DNA of 64,000 nt from Myxococcus hansupus (GTDB taxonomy: Bacteria; Myxococcota; Myxococcia; Myxococcales; Myxococcaceae). The stretch lies in the NCBI RefSeq assembly GCF_000280925.3, contig NZ_CP012109.1, positions 62,001 to 126,000 of the forward strand. The letters run 5' to 3'. A program made the position numbers and the translations under genes. This document shows positions 43,531-52,826 of this stretch, piece after piece. Numbering within the stretch: the first letter of the stretch is position 1; the number at the start of each line of letters is the position of its first letter. The notes below the pieces were generated by a model. It saw only the letters and a program-made list of their open reading frames with translations. It had not been told where the DNA came from and did not search any database.

Positions 43531-44022
43531 ATGAAGCTTCCTCTCATGGCCGCGGTGGCGGCACTGGCTTTCTGGGGTTGTTCGAGCAACTCGGCGAACA
43601 CGCGCGCGGATGAGGGCGCCATCGGCGGCTCCGGCTCGGAGACGACGGCACCGGACTCCGTGGACACGGCGTCCGATGATGGCTGGGATGACCGCAGCCC
43701 GGGTGAGGCTGGGAACGTCTCCAACAACGAGCGGCGTGACCGGCGGGACGCGCCCACCGTCTACGACGATGAGGCCACCGGTGGTGGCGGCCCCGGCCTG
43801 GGCGCGGGTTCGTCCGTGACGAACTCCGAGGGCGAGCGCTACGACGTGCAGCACGCCCCGCTCATGGGCGGGCAGCAGAGTGACGCCGCCAAGAAGAGCG
43901 GCGTGGGCGGCTCGGGCAACACCCAGGGCGTCACGGAAGAGGGCGCGTCCGAGGTCGAGGAGCTGGGGCCCAATGACGTGCAGACCCAGGAAGTCGAACT
44001 CGACGAAGTTGAAGTCGACTGA
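43531..44022 (+). CDS. Acidic, low-complexity lipoprotein
   Basis: 163 residues with a lipoprotein signal (AAVAALAFWGCSSN). The mature chain is rich in Asp, Glu, Gly and Ser, with no folded domain visible (GGSGSETTAPDSVDTASDDG), and ends in a strongly acidic tail (ELGPNDVQTQEVELDEVEVD). AAGGGGG lies upstream of the ATG as a ribosome site. Function unknown. Confidence 0.75.
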   Translation: MKLPLMAAVAALAFWGCSSNSANTRADEGAIGGSGSETTAPDSVDTASDDGWDDRSPGEAGNVSNNERRDRRDAPTVYDDEATGGGGPGLGAGSSVTNSEGERYDVQHAPLMGGQQSDAAKKSGVGGSGNTQGVTEEGASEVEELGPNDVQTQEVELDEVEVD

Positions 44023-44155
44023 CGCAGCGTGAAGTCCACGCGCCACCCGTGATTGATGCGCGGGGGCGCGTGTGCCGACGCGCCGTAGCACCACCCACAC
44101 GCGGACGAAGTCGTGTGCTTCGTCTCGCGGCGTGGGCGGGTAGAGTCGGGGGACG

Positions 44156-45571
44156 ATGACCGGCGCCCCCCTCTTCGCACTTCTCGCCTTGGTGTCCACG
44201 CAATACGAGGGCAGCTCCTCCGTGGAGGAGGTGTCCTCGGACGAGGAAGTCTCTTCGTCGGCTCCGGGGCAGGGCTCCCCTGTCTCCGCCGCGCGGCTGG
44301 ACGAACCCGCGCCTCCGGGCAGCACCCATACCGGGGGTGAGGGGTTTGGCTTCAGCGGCCAGTTGGAGCTGGGCGGCCTGAGTCTGCCTTCGGGACCGCG
44401 GGGCGGCGGGCAGGACTTCTTCGCGCGGGTGTATCCCTCGCTCGGGCTGACGCACGGGGAGACCTTCGTCCTGCGGCTGGGCGCCAACCTGCGCTTCCGC
44501 GTGGTGGATGAGGCGCCCACGCGCACGGATGACTACGGCGGTGGCCTGCGCCGCGAGGATTGGGACGAGCTGAGCGACCTGGGCCAGGTGGTGCGCATGC
44601 TGCGCATTGGCAAGGAAGGTCGCCCCGTCTACCTGCGCATCGAGCCCTTCTCCGAGGAGACGCTGGGGCGCGGCTATCTCGTGAACCGCTACAGCAACAC
44701 GCTGGCGCCGGACTACCACCCCGCGGGCGGCTCGCTGACCTTCGTGAAGGGCGCGGTTCGCGCGGAGATTCTGGCCAGTGACGTGCTCGCCGCGCGCATC
44801 TTCGCGGGCGAGGCGCTGTTGGACCTGGGCCGCATGGCCAGTGACGACGCCAAGCGCTTCGACCGCTACCTGATTCGTTTGTCCGCCGCGCACGACGCGG
44901 GCCGCGCGGGCGGCACGACGCCCGACCTCACGATGGCCTCGGTGGGCGGCGACATCGCCCTGTACAAGGGTGAGCGGCTGCGCACCTGGGCCCTGGCGGC
45001 CGGCGGCGCGCGCTTCACCCAGGCGACGACGCCGAACTTCGGTGGACTGCTGGGCGTGGCCTTCGAAGGGCAGTTGGCCAGCGGCACGCAGGTCAGCGTC
45101 ACCGTCCAGGGCCGCCATCAGGGCGGCCGCTTCCGCTTCGGCATGTTCGGCTCGGACTACGAGCTGGGCCGCTTCTCGGGCGTCGGGCTGTCGGAGGCGC
45201 CCATCGCGGACGAGGTGCTGCCCACGGGCTTCTCGGGCTACGCGGAGGTGAGCGTCGCGAAGGGGAGTGCCAACGAGGTGCTGCTGCTCGGCAGCGTGGC
45301 CGCGCAGTACTTCGGCTTTGGCCGCACCGACGCGGACGTGTCCGCGGGCTTCGAGCTTCCGGGGGGCAGGACGCGGGCCCTGGCGCGCGTGGTGCTGACG
45401 GGCCTGGGGGACAGGCCTCGCTACTCCGCGGGCCTGGAGCTGCGCCAGCGCATCCTCAATCACTTCTATGCCTGGGGCTCCGGTGGGACCGTGCATTTCC
45501 CACAACCGGACGGAACGCTCGTGCGCGGGGTCACCGCGGGCGCGGGCGTGGGCGTGGACTTCCAGCGCTGA
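44156..45571 (+). CDS. Outer-membrane beta-barrel-like protein
   Basis: 471 residues. Short signal-like N-terminus (GAPLFALLALVSTQYEG) with a Ser/Glu-rich linker, then alternating beta strands rich in Gly and aromatics (FGFSGQLELGGLSLPSGPRG, FVLRLGANLRFRVVDE, GVAFEGQLASGTQVSVTVQG, GRFRFGMFGSDYELGRFSG). It ends VTAGAGVGVDFQR, close to a barrel terminal strand. Likely an outer-membrane protein of unknown specificity. Confidence 0.75.
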   Translation: MTGAPLFALLALVSTQYEGSSSVEEVSSDEEVSSSAPGQGSPVSAARLDEPAPPGSTHTGGEGFGFSGQLELGGLSLPSGPRGGGQDFFARVYPSLGLTHGETFVLRLGANLRFRVVDEAPTRTDDYGGGLRREDWDELSDLGQVVRMLRIGKEGRPVYLRIEPFSEETLGRGYLVNRYSNTLAPDYHPAGGSLTFVKGAVRAEILASDVLAARIFAGEALLDLGRMASDDAKRFDRYLIRLSAAHDAGRAGGTTPDLTMASVGGDIALYKGERLRTWALAAGGARFTQATTPNFGGLLGVAFEGQLASGTQVSVTVQGRHQGGRFRFGMFGSDYELGRFSGVGLSEAPIADEVLPTGFSGYAEVSVAKGSANEVLLLGSVAAQYFGFGRTDADVSAGFELPGGRTRALARVVLTGLGDRPRYSAGLELRQRILNHFYAWGSGGTVHFPQPDGTLVRGVTAGAGVGVDFQR

Positions 45572-45632
45572 GAGATGCCCACGGCGGTTGACGCCCCCTC
45601 GAGGTGGGCGGCGTCACGCCCGCGTTCGGCTT

Positions 45633-45648
45633 GACTACGGTTGTAGTC
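45633..45648. promoter_or_regulatory. BlaI-type operator, site 1
   Basis: Perfect arms GACTAC and GTAGTC around GGTT, matching the ACTACA/TGTAGT dyads of BlaI/MecI repressors. It overlaps a TTGACT element (45631-45636) that lies 17 bases from TACCTT (45654-45659), a plausible promoter, and sits 46 bases upstream of the blaI-like gene. Confidence 0.7.
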
Positions 45649-45663
45649 AGTCGTACCTTCTTC

Positions 45664-45683
45664 GTGACTACAGTTGTCGTCAC
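45664..45683. promoter_or_regulatory. BlaI-type operator, site 2
   Basis: GTGACTAC and GTCGTCAC (7 of 8 matched) flank AGTT. Its centre is 33 bases, about three helical turns, from site 1. It lies between the candidate -10 element and the ribosome site of the repressor gene, so binding at both would autoregulate the operon. Confidence 0.7.
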
Positions 45684-45693
45684 GGGAAGGTCC

Positions 45694-46074
45694 ATGAAGA
45701 AGCCGGTGGGAGAGCAGGAGCTGGTGGTGCTGCGGTACGTGGCCGAGCACGGCCCGGCGACCGTGGGCGAGGTGGCCGAGCGCTTCGGTGAGCCGCAAGG
45801 GCTGGCCCGCTCCACCATCCTCACGGTGATGGAGCGGCTGCGCCTCAAGGGGTACCTGACGCGGCGCAAGGTGGAGGGCGTCTACCAGTACGCCTCGCCG
45901 GTGCCGGCATCCGAGTTGCTACGGGATGTGGTGGGCGACTTCGTTCAGCGCTCGCTGTCGGGTTCGCTGTCGCCGTTCGCCGCGTACCTGTCCGAGGCCG
46001 AGGACGTCTCCGACGACGAGCTGGCGCAGCTCCAGGACGTCGTGGCCCGGCTCCGCTCGAAGAAGAAGGGATAG
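45694..46074 (+). CDS. BlaI/MecI/CopY-family transcriptional repressor
   Basis: 126 residues behind GGGAAGG. The winged-helix pattern is clear: EQELVVLRYVAEHGPATVGE, then QGLARSTILTVMERLRLKGY and LTRRKVEGVYQYASPVPASE, followed by a dimerisation tail (DDELAQLQDVVARLRSKKK). Members are dimeric repressors cleaved when the cognate M56 sensor protease is activated. It is followed after 6 bases by an M56 gene and preceded by two matching dyads. Confidence 0.95.
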   Translation: MKKPVGEQELVVLRYVAEHGPATVGEVAERFGEPQGLARSTILTVMERLRLKGYLTRRKVEGVYQYASPVPASELLRDVVGDFVQRSLSGSLSPFAAYLSEAEDVSDDELAQLQDVVARLRSKKKG

Positions 46075-46080
46075 GCGCAG

Positions 46081-48879
46081 ATGGGCACGGTCTGGCTTTC
46101 TCACGTGGGCGAGTGGGCGTCCTCGAGTCTGTGGCGGGCGTCATGGCAGGGCGCGCTGTGCGCCGCGCTGGTGTGGGCGCTGTGCCGAGCATGGCCGAAG
46201 CTGCCCGCGTCCCTGCGCGCGGGACTCTGGTGGTTGGTGGCGTTGAAGTTCGTGGTGACGCTGGGGTGGCTGCCCTCCGTGTCGCTGCCCGTGCTGCCGG
46301 CCTCGGTGGCTGACGCGTGGGCTCGGGTGGAGGCGCGGTGGAGTGATGTCACCGGGCGAGGCGTGGAGGCGACGGGCACGGTTGCCGCGCCGGGGCGCTC
46401 GTTGGGTGTGTCCCATCTCTGGGATGTGTCCGTCGCGAATGGGACGGACTCTGGTGGCGCCGCCGGGCGCCTCTCAGGCACGCCTTGGGTTGTAGGGGAC
46501 GTCGCTGCGGACGCGCTGGGGCGTGACTCCGAGGTGGGCTCTGGTCGACGCGGTGCGGCTGCGGGCAGCCGCGCTCAGTTGGAGGGTGATCTCAACGCGG
46601 CTTCGCCTCAGCACGACGCCGCTGAGGGCGCGATGGGCAGCGGTGCTGCGATGGCGCGTCACTTCGACGCGGCTTCGGCTCAGCGCGCCGCCGCCGCGGG
46701 CGCGATGGGCAGCGGTGCTGCGATGGCGCGTGACTTCGATGCGGCTTCGTCTCAGCGCGATGCCGCCGCGGGCGCGATGGGCAGCGGTGCTGCGATGGCG
46801 CGGAATGCCCACGCGGGTTCTGGCCGGGGCCCGTTCCCTGCGGCTGTGGTGGACAACGGTGCCGTGACACGCGGGGCGGCGGATGCACGTTCGCCATGGG
46901 TGGGCGGCGTCACGGGACTCCTGCTGGCGATGTGGGTCGCGGGTGTTCTGTGGCACGTGCGCGGCCACGTGAAGGGCGGGATCGCGATGCGCCGGCTGTT
47001 GGCGAGCGCCCAGCCACTGGTTCATCCAGTGCTCGAGTCGGAAGTGCGCGAGCTGTCCGCTGCCGCGGGGCTGCGGCGTGTGCCCGCGCTCCTGGTCTCC
47101 GATTCGGTGCGCAGTCCGTTGGCCACGGGCCTTCGGACTCCGGTGGTGGTGTTGCCCGCGAAGGCTGTGCGGCGCTTGCCCGTGGAGGCACTGCGCATGG
47201 CGCTCGCGCACGAACTGGCCCATCTGCGCCGGGGTGACTTGTGGCTCGGTTGGGTGCCCGCGCTGGCGGAGTCGCTGCTCTTCTTTCATCCGCTCGCCCG
47301 GCGTGCCGCACGTGAATACGCGTTGGCTCGTGAGGAAGCCTGTGACGCCGAGGCCCTCCGCCTCACGGGCGCCGAGCCCGCTGATTACGGCGAGCTGATT
47401 CTCGCCTTTGGTATCGCCAGGGCTCCCGGCACGGCCGCGGCGCTCGGTGCGTCCCCCCATGTTGATGCGTTGCACAGGAGGTTGAGCATGCTGGAGCACG
47501 TCGAGGCCGTTTCTTCCCGTTCCCGGCGCCTGTTGAAGGTGGCGCTCTCCGCATTGGGCGTCGCGGCGCTGGTGCCTTTCCAAGTGGTCGCCCGTGAGGC
47601 GGGGGCCTCGTCGCCGAAGCCCTCGGAGTCGCCTGCAACTGGGGCGGCTGGAGCCTCGTCGGCCGCCACCGCCCCCGTGGTGTCTGCGTCGCCCTCGAAG
47701 GCGGCTCCTGTTGCTTCGCCCAAGTCCGCTGCTGGGACTCATGGCTCCGCTGCGTCCAAAGCCGCGACTGAGCCGAACCCAGCCGCTGTGCCCAACGTCG
47801 CCGCTGCGTCCAAAGCTGCGACTGAGCCGAAGCCCGCCGCTGAGTCCGCCGCTGCCCCGAATCCCACCGAGTCCGAGCGCAAGGTGGTGCGGCGTGTTCA
47901 AATCTTCTCCTCCGCCCCGGGCTCCACGCTCGCCGTCACCGACGTGACGGACCTGCCCGAACTCCCCGCGCCACCGCCGCCGCCGCCGCCGGCCGGTGTG
48001 TTGCCACCCATGCCTCCGATTCCACTGCCGGGAGTGACGCCGCCCACGCCTCCGTCTCCGCCGCGCGTCGCTGTCGTCACCCACCGGCGCCTCAATGGCA
48101 CCGTGAAGTACCTCGGCGCGACGCCGCCCACGCCCATTACGCCGACCACGCCCATTACGCCGCGTACGCCGGCCACGCCTCCGACGCCGCCCACGCCTCC
48201 GACGCCGCCATCGGGCTCACCGGACAGTGGCTACGTCCTGCTCGCGGACGGCATGGCGATGATGAACGGCAGCAGCGTGGACCTCGAGCTGGCGCGCACC
48301 TTCAAGCAGAAGGACAAGGAGATCCTGTTCGTCCGCCGCAAGGGCGAGGCCTTCATCATCCGCGACGCGGCCACGTTGAAGAACGTGCGCGAGGCGCTGT
48401 CCGGCTCTCGCGAGCTGGGCAAGGCCCAGTCGGACCTGGGCGAGAAGCAGGGCAAGCTGGGACAGGAGCAGGCGGCGCTCGGTCAGAAGCAGGCGACGCT
48501 GGGCCATGAGCAGGGTGGCCTGGGGCGCAAGCTCGGAGACCTGGCCCATCAGCAGGCGGGGCTGCACATCGAGGAGTCGCGCCTGGACTCGCTGCCCGAG
48601 GCCGACCGCGCCCGCCGCCGCGCCGAGCTGAAGAAGCAGGACGCCACGCTGGAGCAGGAGATGAAGGCGCTGGAGTCGAAGATGGCCGACCTGGCCAAGA
48701 AGATGGAGGTCCTGAGCCGGGAGCAGCACACGCTCAGCGAGAAACAGCACGGCCTCCACGAGGAGCAGGTGAAGTTGAGCACGAAGCACAAGACCCAGAT
48801 CGAGGAGGCCGAGAAGAAGGTGAACGGCCTCATCGACGAGGCCCTGCGCAAGGGACTGGGCCAGCCGATGCCCACCTGA
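46081..48879 (+). CDS. Very large BlaR1/M56-family sensor metalloprotease
   Basis: 932 residues, much longer than typical BlaR1 (about 600). N-terminal spans near residues 20-75, an Ala/Gly-rich insert with three 24-residue repeats (GAMGSGAAMAR...), another span near 277 (GLLLAMWVAGVLW), and the M56 zinc site H377-E-L-A-H381 with the third ligand region AREEACDAEAL. After a span near 483 the extracytoplasmic part is not a penicillin-binding domain: it is Ala/Pro-rich, then PPTPPTPP-rich, then a short folded segment and a coiled coil of LG-x-EQ heptads (from ~780). The signal sensed is therefore unknown. Confidence 0.9.
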   Translation: MGTVWLSHVGEWASSSLWRASWQGALCAALVWALCRAWPKLPASLRAGLWWLVALKFVVTLGWLPSVSLPVLPASVADAWARVEARWSDVTGRGVEATGTVAAPGRSLGVSHLWDVSVANGTDSGGAAGRLSGTPWVVGDVAADALGRDSEVGSGRRGAAAGSRAQLEGDLNAASPQHDAAEGAMGSGAAMARHFDAASAQRAAAAGAMGSGAAMARDFDAASSQRDAAAGAMGSGAAMARNAHAGSGRGPFPAAVVDNGAVTRGAADARSPWVGGVTGLLLAMWVAGVLWHVRGHVKGGIAMRRLLASAQPLVHPVLESEVRELSAAAGLRRVPALLVSDSVRSPLATGLRTPVVVLPAKAVRRLPVEALRMALAHELAHLRRGDLWLGWVPALAESLLFFHPLARRAAREYALAREEACDAEALRLTGAEPADYGELILAFGIARAPGTAAALGASPHVDALHRRLSMLEHVEAVSSRSRRLLKVALSALGVAALVPFQVVAREAGASSPKPSESPATGAAGASSAATAPVVSASPSKAAPVASPKSAAGTHGSAASKAATEPNPAAVPNVAAASKAATEPKPAAESAAAPNPTESERKVVRRVQIFSSAPGSTLAVTDVTDLPELPAPPPPPPPAGVLPPMPPIPLPGVTPPTPPSPPRVAVVTHRRLNGTVKYLGATPPTPITPTTPITPRTPATPPTPPTPPTPPSGSPDSGYVLLADGMAMMNGSSVDLELARTFKQKDKEILFVRRKGEAFIIRDAATLKNVREALSGSRELGKAQSDLGEKQGKLGQEQAALGQKQATLGHEQGGLGRKLGDLAHQQAGLHIEESRLDSLPEADRARRRAELKKQDATLEQEMKALESKMADLAKKMEVLSREQHTLSEKQHGLHEEQVKLSTKHKTQIEEAEKKVNGLIDEALRKGLGQPMPT
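46590..46806 (+). repeat. 72-bp tandem repeat within the M56 gene
   Basis: Three copies with the core gcgatgggcagcggtgctgc starting at about 46629, 46701 and 46773, encoding GAMGSGAAMAR plus a 13-residue variable stretch (HFDAASAQRAAAA, DFDAASSQRDAAA). The length is a multiple of three, so copy number can change without breaking the frame. Confidence 0.85.
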
Positions 48880-48957
48880 TGACGGTGGCCTCGGGAGCCT
48901 CATGACGCCGGCGGACGCGCCCTCTACCCTGGGCGCGTCTTGTCTCCGGAGGTTCCC

Positions 48958-50676
48958 ATGCACCGTGCCGCCGTGCCCCCGCCCACATCCGCCAGCACGC
49001 TGGACGCCGCGGTCCAGCGGGTGAAGGAGGGCTCGCGAGCCTGGGTGAAGCGAAGTGTCCCGGAGCGCATCGCCGTGCTGGAGTCGCTCCGGCAAGCCTA
49101 TGCCGCCGTCGCGGAACCGAGTGTCCGCGCGGCGTGCGAGGCGAAAGGCATCGACCCGGACAGTGCCCTGGCTGGCGAGGAGTGGCTGGCCGGTCCCATG
49201 GTGGTGCTGCGCAACCTGCGGCTGCTGGTGGACGCGCTGAAGGACATCCAGCGCCACGGCGTGCCCCACATTCCCGCGTCACGCTTGCGCACGTTGGAGG
49301 ATGGCCGCCTGGCTGCGCGCCTCTATCCGAGAGACGCGCTGGACGGCATGTTGCTGCCGCGCAACGTGGGCGAGGTCTACTTCCAGCCCGGCGTGACGGC
49401 GTCCAACCTCCGCGAGCACCAGGCGTCCTTCTACCGGAAGCCTCACGAGGGCCGCGTGTGTGCCGTGTTGGGCGGCGGCAACGTGAACTCGATTCCGCCC
49501 GCCGACTGTCTCTACAAGCTCTTCGTCGAGGGCACCGCGTGCGTGCTGAAGATGAACCCGGTGAACGCCTACCTGGGGCCCTTCCTGGAGCAGGCCTTCG
49601 CGCCGCTCTCACGGCTGGATGTGTTCGCCGTGGTGTACGGCGGCGGCGAGGAAGGCGCTGCGCTGGTGAACCACCCGGCCGTGGACGAGGTTCACGTCAC
49701 GGGCAGCGACGCGACGCATGACGCGCTGGTGTGGGGCCCGCCCGGCCCCGAAGCGGAGGCGCGGCGTGCTCGCGACGAGCCCTTGCTGAGGAAGCCCTTC
49801 ACCAGCGAGCTGGGCAACATCTCCCCCGTGGTGGTGGTGCCCGGCCCGTACTCCGAAGGGGAGCTGCGCTTCCAGGCGGACAACATCGCCGGCATGGTGG
49901 CCAACAACGCGTCCTTCAACTGCAACGCGGCGAAGCTGCTGGTGCAGCCGAAGACCTGGGCTCGCCGGGCGGAGCTGGTGGACGGCGTGCGGCACGGTCT
50001 GGGCCATGCCGCCGTGCGTCGCGCGTACTACCCGGGCGCGGCGCAGCGCTGGACGCAGTTCACCCAAGGGCGCTCGAACCTGCAGCTCGTGGGCACGGCC
50101 ACGGAGGGCGAGCTGCCCTACGCGCTGATTGCGGACGTGGATCCATCCCAGTCCAGCGACCGCGTCTTCCGTCAGGAGCCCTGGTGCACGGTGCTGTCGG
50201 AGACGGGCCTGCCCGGCACGGACGACCCGGCGGCCTTCCTGGAGCAGGTGGTGTCCTTCCTCAACACCCAGGTGTGGGGGACGCTCAACGCCACGCTCAT
50301 CGTCCACCCCGAGACACTGAAGGACCCGGCCGCCCGCGCCGCGGTGGAGCGCGCCATCCGCGAGCTGCGCTACGGCACGGTGGCGGTGAACACGTGGCCC
50401 GCCGCCGCATATGCGCTGGTGTCGCTCCCCTGGGGTGGCCATCCGACGGCCCACCGTCGGGACATCCAGAGCGGCCTGGGGTGGGTCCATAACACCTCCA
50501 TGCTGGAGTCCATCGAGAAGGCCGCGCTGCGGGCGCCGCTGACGAACCTGCCGGCGCCGCCCTGGGTCCCCGGGCATCGGGGCACGCGGGAGCTGGGGAA
50601 GCGGCTGGTCGCCTTCGAGCTGTCGCCTTCCTGGCTGAAGGTTCCGGGCATCGCCGCGGCGGCCCTCCGACGGTGA
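48958..50676 (+). CDS. Aldehyde dehydrogenase family protein (atypical)
   Basis: 572 residues behind CCGGAGG. ALDH landmarks: YRKPHEGRVCAVLGGGNVNS with the cofactor loop, GTACVLKMNPVNAYLGPFLE, HVTGSDATHDALVWG, catalytic Glu in FTSELGNISPVVVV, and the nucleophile region NNASFNCNAAKLLVQ. The loops differ from common ALDHs (no FxNxGQxC), placing it in a divergent, acyl-CoA-reductase-like branch whose substrate I cannot name. Stand-alone gene. Confidence 0.85.
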   Translation: MHRAAVPPPTSASTLDAAVQRVKEGSRAWVKRSVPERIAVLESLRQAYAAVAEPSVRAACEAKGIDPDSALAGEEWLAGPMVVLRNLRLLVDALKDIQRHGVPHIPASRLRTLEDGRLAARLYPRDALDGMLLPRNVGEVYFQPGVTASNLREHQASFYRKPHEGRVCAVLGGGNVNSIPPADCLYKLFVEGTACVLKMNPVNAYLGPFLEQAFAPLSRLDVFAVVYGGGEEGAALVNHPAVDEVHVTGSDATHDALVWGPPGPEAEARRARDEPLLRKPFTSELGNISPVVVVPGPYSEGELRFQADNIAGMVANNASFNCNAAKLLVQPKTWARRAELVDGVRHGLGHAAVRRAYYPGAAQRWTQFTQGRSNLQLVGTATEGELPYALIADVDPSQSSDRVFRQEPWCTVLSETGLPGTDDPAAFLEQVVSFLNTQVWGTLNATLIVHPETLKDPAARAAVERAIRELRYGTVAVNTWPAAAYALVSLPWGGHPTAHRRDIQSGLGWVHNTSMLESIEKAALRAPLTNLPAPPWVPGHRGTRELGKRLVAFELSPSWLKVPGIAAAALRR

Positions 50677-50763
50677 TCGCCCTGCCTGGACGTGGGGAAG
50701 CAACTTCCGGCAGGCCGCGCCGAGAATTGCTGTGAGTGTTGTCTCCCCCGTCCGGAGTGTGAA

Positions 50764-51642
50764 ATGGCCCCCATCGACCGTCGTAACTCCATCCGCAGCG
50801 CTGGTCACAGCCAGAGCGTGGAGCTGAGCCGTACCCGGGAGATGCCGAAGCCGAACCGTCCCCGGACGACGACGACGACGACGCGGAGCAACAACGAGAC
50901 GACCACCACGCAGACGACCCAGACGCGCACCAGCCGCAAGGGACGGGAAATCACCAAGACGGAGAAGCCCCGCACCGAGGAGACGAAGTCCCAGGGCATC
51001 GACCGCAAGGGTGAGGTCAACCTCTTCGAGGCCAACTCTCCGGCGAAGAGCAAGGAGTGGGGCGCGAAGGAGAAGCGCGTCCAGGGCACGGGCCCGGGCG
51101 GCATCCAGACGGATGCCTACTTCCAGGGCCCCAGCCTGAAGGTGGAGGGTGGCGCTTCGGCGAAGGCGAGCCTCAAGGGCATCGACATCGACCTGAACCT
51201 GAAGATTGACGCCAACCTGGTGAAGGCGGGCGCCAGCGCGACCAAGGAGTTCAAGGTCCGGGTCCAGGGCGAGGACATCACCATCAAGGTCAAGCTGGGA
51301 GCGGACGGCCAGGTGGGCGCCAACGGCGAGCTGAAGCTGAAGCTCAACGTGGGCAAGGACGGCGTCCAGGTGAAGGTCGGCGCCGAGGGCTTCGCGGGCG
51401 CCAAGGGCAGCCTGTCGGGCAACATCGAGGTCGGCGTCAACGGCCGCAACGTGGCCAACGCGGACGCCAAGGTGACCTTCGCCGCGGGGGCCATGGCGGG
51501 CGCCGAGTTCGAGGCCGGGCTCACGCACTTCAAGGCGAAGGCCTATGCCGCCGTGGGTGTGGGCGTGGGGGTCGAGCTTGCAGGCAAGGTCAACGCGGGC
51601 AATCTGCTCCGCGAACTGCCGGGACTCGTCACCCCGTGGTAG
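50764..51642 (+). CDS. Thr-rich hypothetical protein with repeats of beta-rich type
   Basis: 292 residues. No signal peptide. The first ~100 residues are Thr/Arg/Lys-rich and disordered (TTTTTTRSNNETTTTQTTQT). The rest consists of alternating charged/hydrophobic strands with many Gly-Ala and Lys-Val pairs (ASLKGIDIDLNLKIDANLVK, VRVQGEDITIKVKLGADGQV, LKLKLNVGKDGVQVKVGAEG), a lamellar beta-helix-like pattern resembling surface-associated filaments. Family not recognised. TPR gene immediately downstream (11 bases). Confidence 0.75.
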   Translation: MAPIDRRNSIRSAGHSQSVELSRTREMPKPNRPRTTTTTTRSNNETTTTQTTQTRTSRKGREITKTEKPRTEETKSQGIDRKGEVNLFEANSPAKSKEWGAKEKRVQGTGPGGIQTDAYFQGPSLKVEGGASAKASLKGIDIDLNLKIDANLVKAGASATKEFKVRVQGEDITIKVKLGADGQVGANGELKLKLNVGKDGVQVKVGAEGFAGAKGSLSGNIEVGVNGRNVANADAKVTFAAGAMAGAEFEAGLTHFKAKAYAAVGVGVGVELAGKVNAGNLLRELPGLVTPW

Positions 51643-51652
51643 ACCCTGAAGC

Positions 51653-52822
51653 ATGCCATCGACGCATGCTCGGGAAGGTGGGCGCTCCCTCCAGATGGGG
51701 CTGACCCAGGATGCGGTGAAGAGCTTCCAGAAGGGGCTCTCCATCGATCCGGACGACGTGGATTGCCTCCTGGGCCTCGTGCGTGCGTACCTGAGCACCG
51801 GCGCCGCCGCGGATGCGGAAGGGGCCGTGCTCCGGCTGTTGAAGGTGAAGCCGGACCACACGGAGGCGCAGGCGCACCTCGCCATGCTGCGGGCCCAGGC
51901 GGGCAACGCGGAGGCGCTGGAGTCCCTCAAGGCGCTGGCCACTGCGCCCACCGCGGGCTACTTCGAGCGCTTCAACCTGGGCTCCCTGTTGTTCGAGCGC
52001 GGTGACCTGGCTGGCGCGCGCGCCGCCTACGAGTCCGTGCTCCAGATTTCTCCCGCCAGCACCCACGTCCACTTCGAGCTGGGCCGCATCCGCCTCCAGC
52101 AAGGCGAGCCGGACGGTGCGGTGTCGCACTTCATCCGGGCCGCCGAAGGCGCGCCGAACGAGGCGATGCCGCTGTTGATGCTGTCGCGGGCGCACGCCGC
52201 GTGCGGTCAGCTCGGGCTGGCCATCCAGGCGGGCACCCAAGCCCTGGAGAAGGCCCAGGGCGGACTCCAGCGCGCGGTGCTGGAGGACCTGTTCAAGCTG
52301 TACCTGTCCGCTGGCAGTTCGGAGGGCGCCAAGCGCGTGGCGCTGGAGCTGCGCAAGCTGGAGCCCGCGAGCCTCAACTACGTCTACCTGCACGGGTTGT
52401 CGCTGATGAGCGCAGGCAGCTTCGCGGAGGCCAAGGAGCTCTTCGCGGAGGTGCTGCGTCAGGCACCTGGGAGCTGGCAGGCGCAGCACGCGCTGGCGCA
52501 GATGCACCTGGCGCTTGGCGAGCGTGCTCCTGCGTTGAAGTTGCTGGAAGAGGCCGCCGCGTCGGTGCCGACGGACCCCGGACCCACCAATGACCTGGCC
52601 GTGGTGCTGATGCAGGAGAACGGGCACTCGCGGGTCCCCGCGCTGCTGGCGCCGGTGCTGGCCGCGCATCCGAACGATGCGGGCACGCACCTCAACATGG
52701 CGTTGGGGACCTTCCACTCGGACAAGGCGGCCTCCGCGCACCACGCGAAGCAGGCGATGGCGCTGGGGGCCGAGGAAGTGCGTGAGCAGGCGGAGCGGCT
52801 GCTCCAGCAGCTCGGCGGCTGA
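51653..52822 (+). CDS. Tetratricopeptide repeat protein
   Basis: 389 residues built from TPR units (LTQDAVKSFQKGLSIDPDDV, AEGAVLRLLKVKPDHTEAQA, LAGARAAYESVLQISPASTH, FAEAKELFAEVLRQAPGSWQ, RAPALKLLEEAAASVPTDPG). No signal peptide or membrane span. Probably a protein-protein interaction scaffold; the partner is unknown, but linkage to the preceding gene suggests joint function. Confidence 0.9.
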   Translation: MPSTHAREGGRSLQMGLTQDAVKSFQKGLSIDPDDVDCLLGLVRAYLSTGAAADAEGAVLRLLKVKPDHTEAQAHLAMLRAQAGNAEALESLKALATAPTAGYFERFNLGSLLFERGDLAGARAAYESVLQISPASTHVHFELGRIRLQQGEPDGAVSHFIRAAEGAPNEAMPLLMLSRAHAACGQLGLAIQAGTQALEKAQGGLQRAVLEDLFKLYLSAGSSEGAKRVALELRKLEPASLNYVYLHGLSLMSAGSFAEAKELFAEVLRQAPGSWQAQHALAQMHLALGERAPALKLLEEAAASVPTDPGPTNDLAVVLMQENGHSRVPALLAPVLAAHPNDAGTHLNMALGTFHSDKAASAHHAKQAMALGAEEVREQAERLLQQLGG

Positions 52823-52826
52823 GCCC

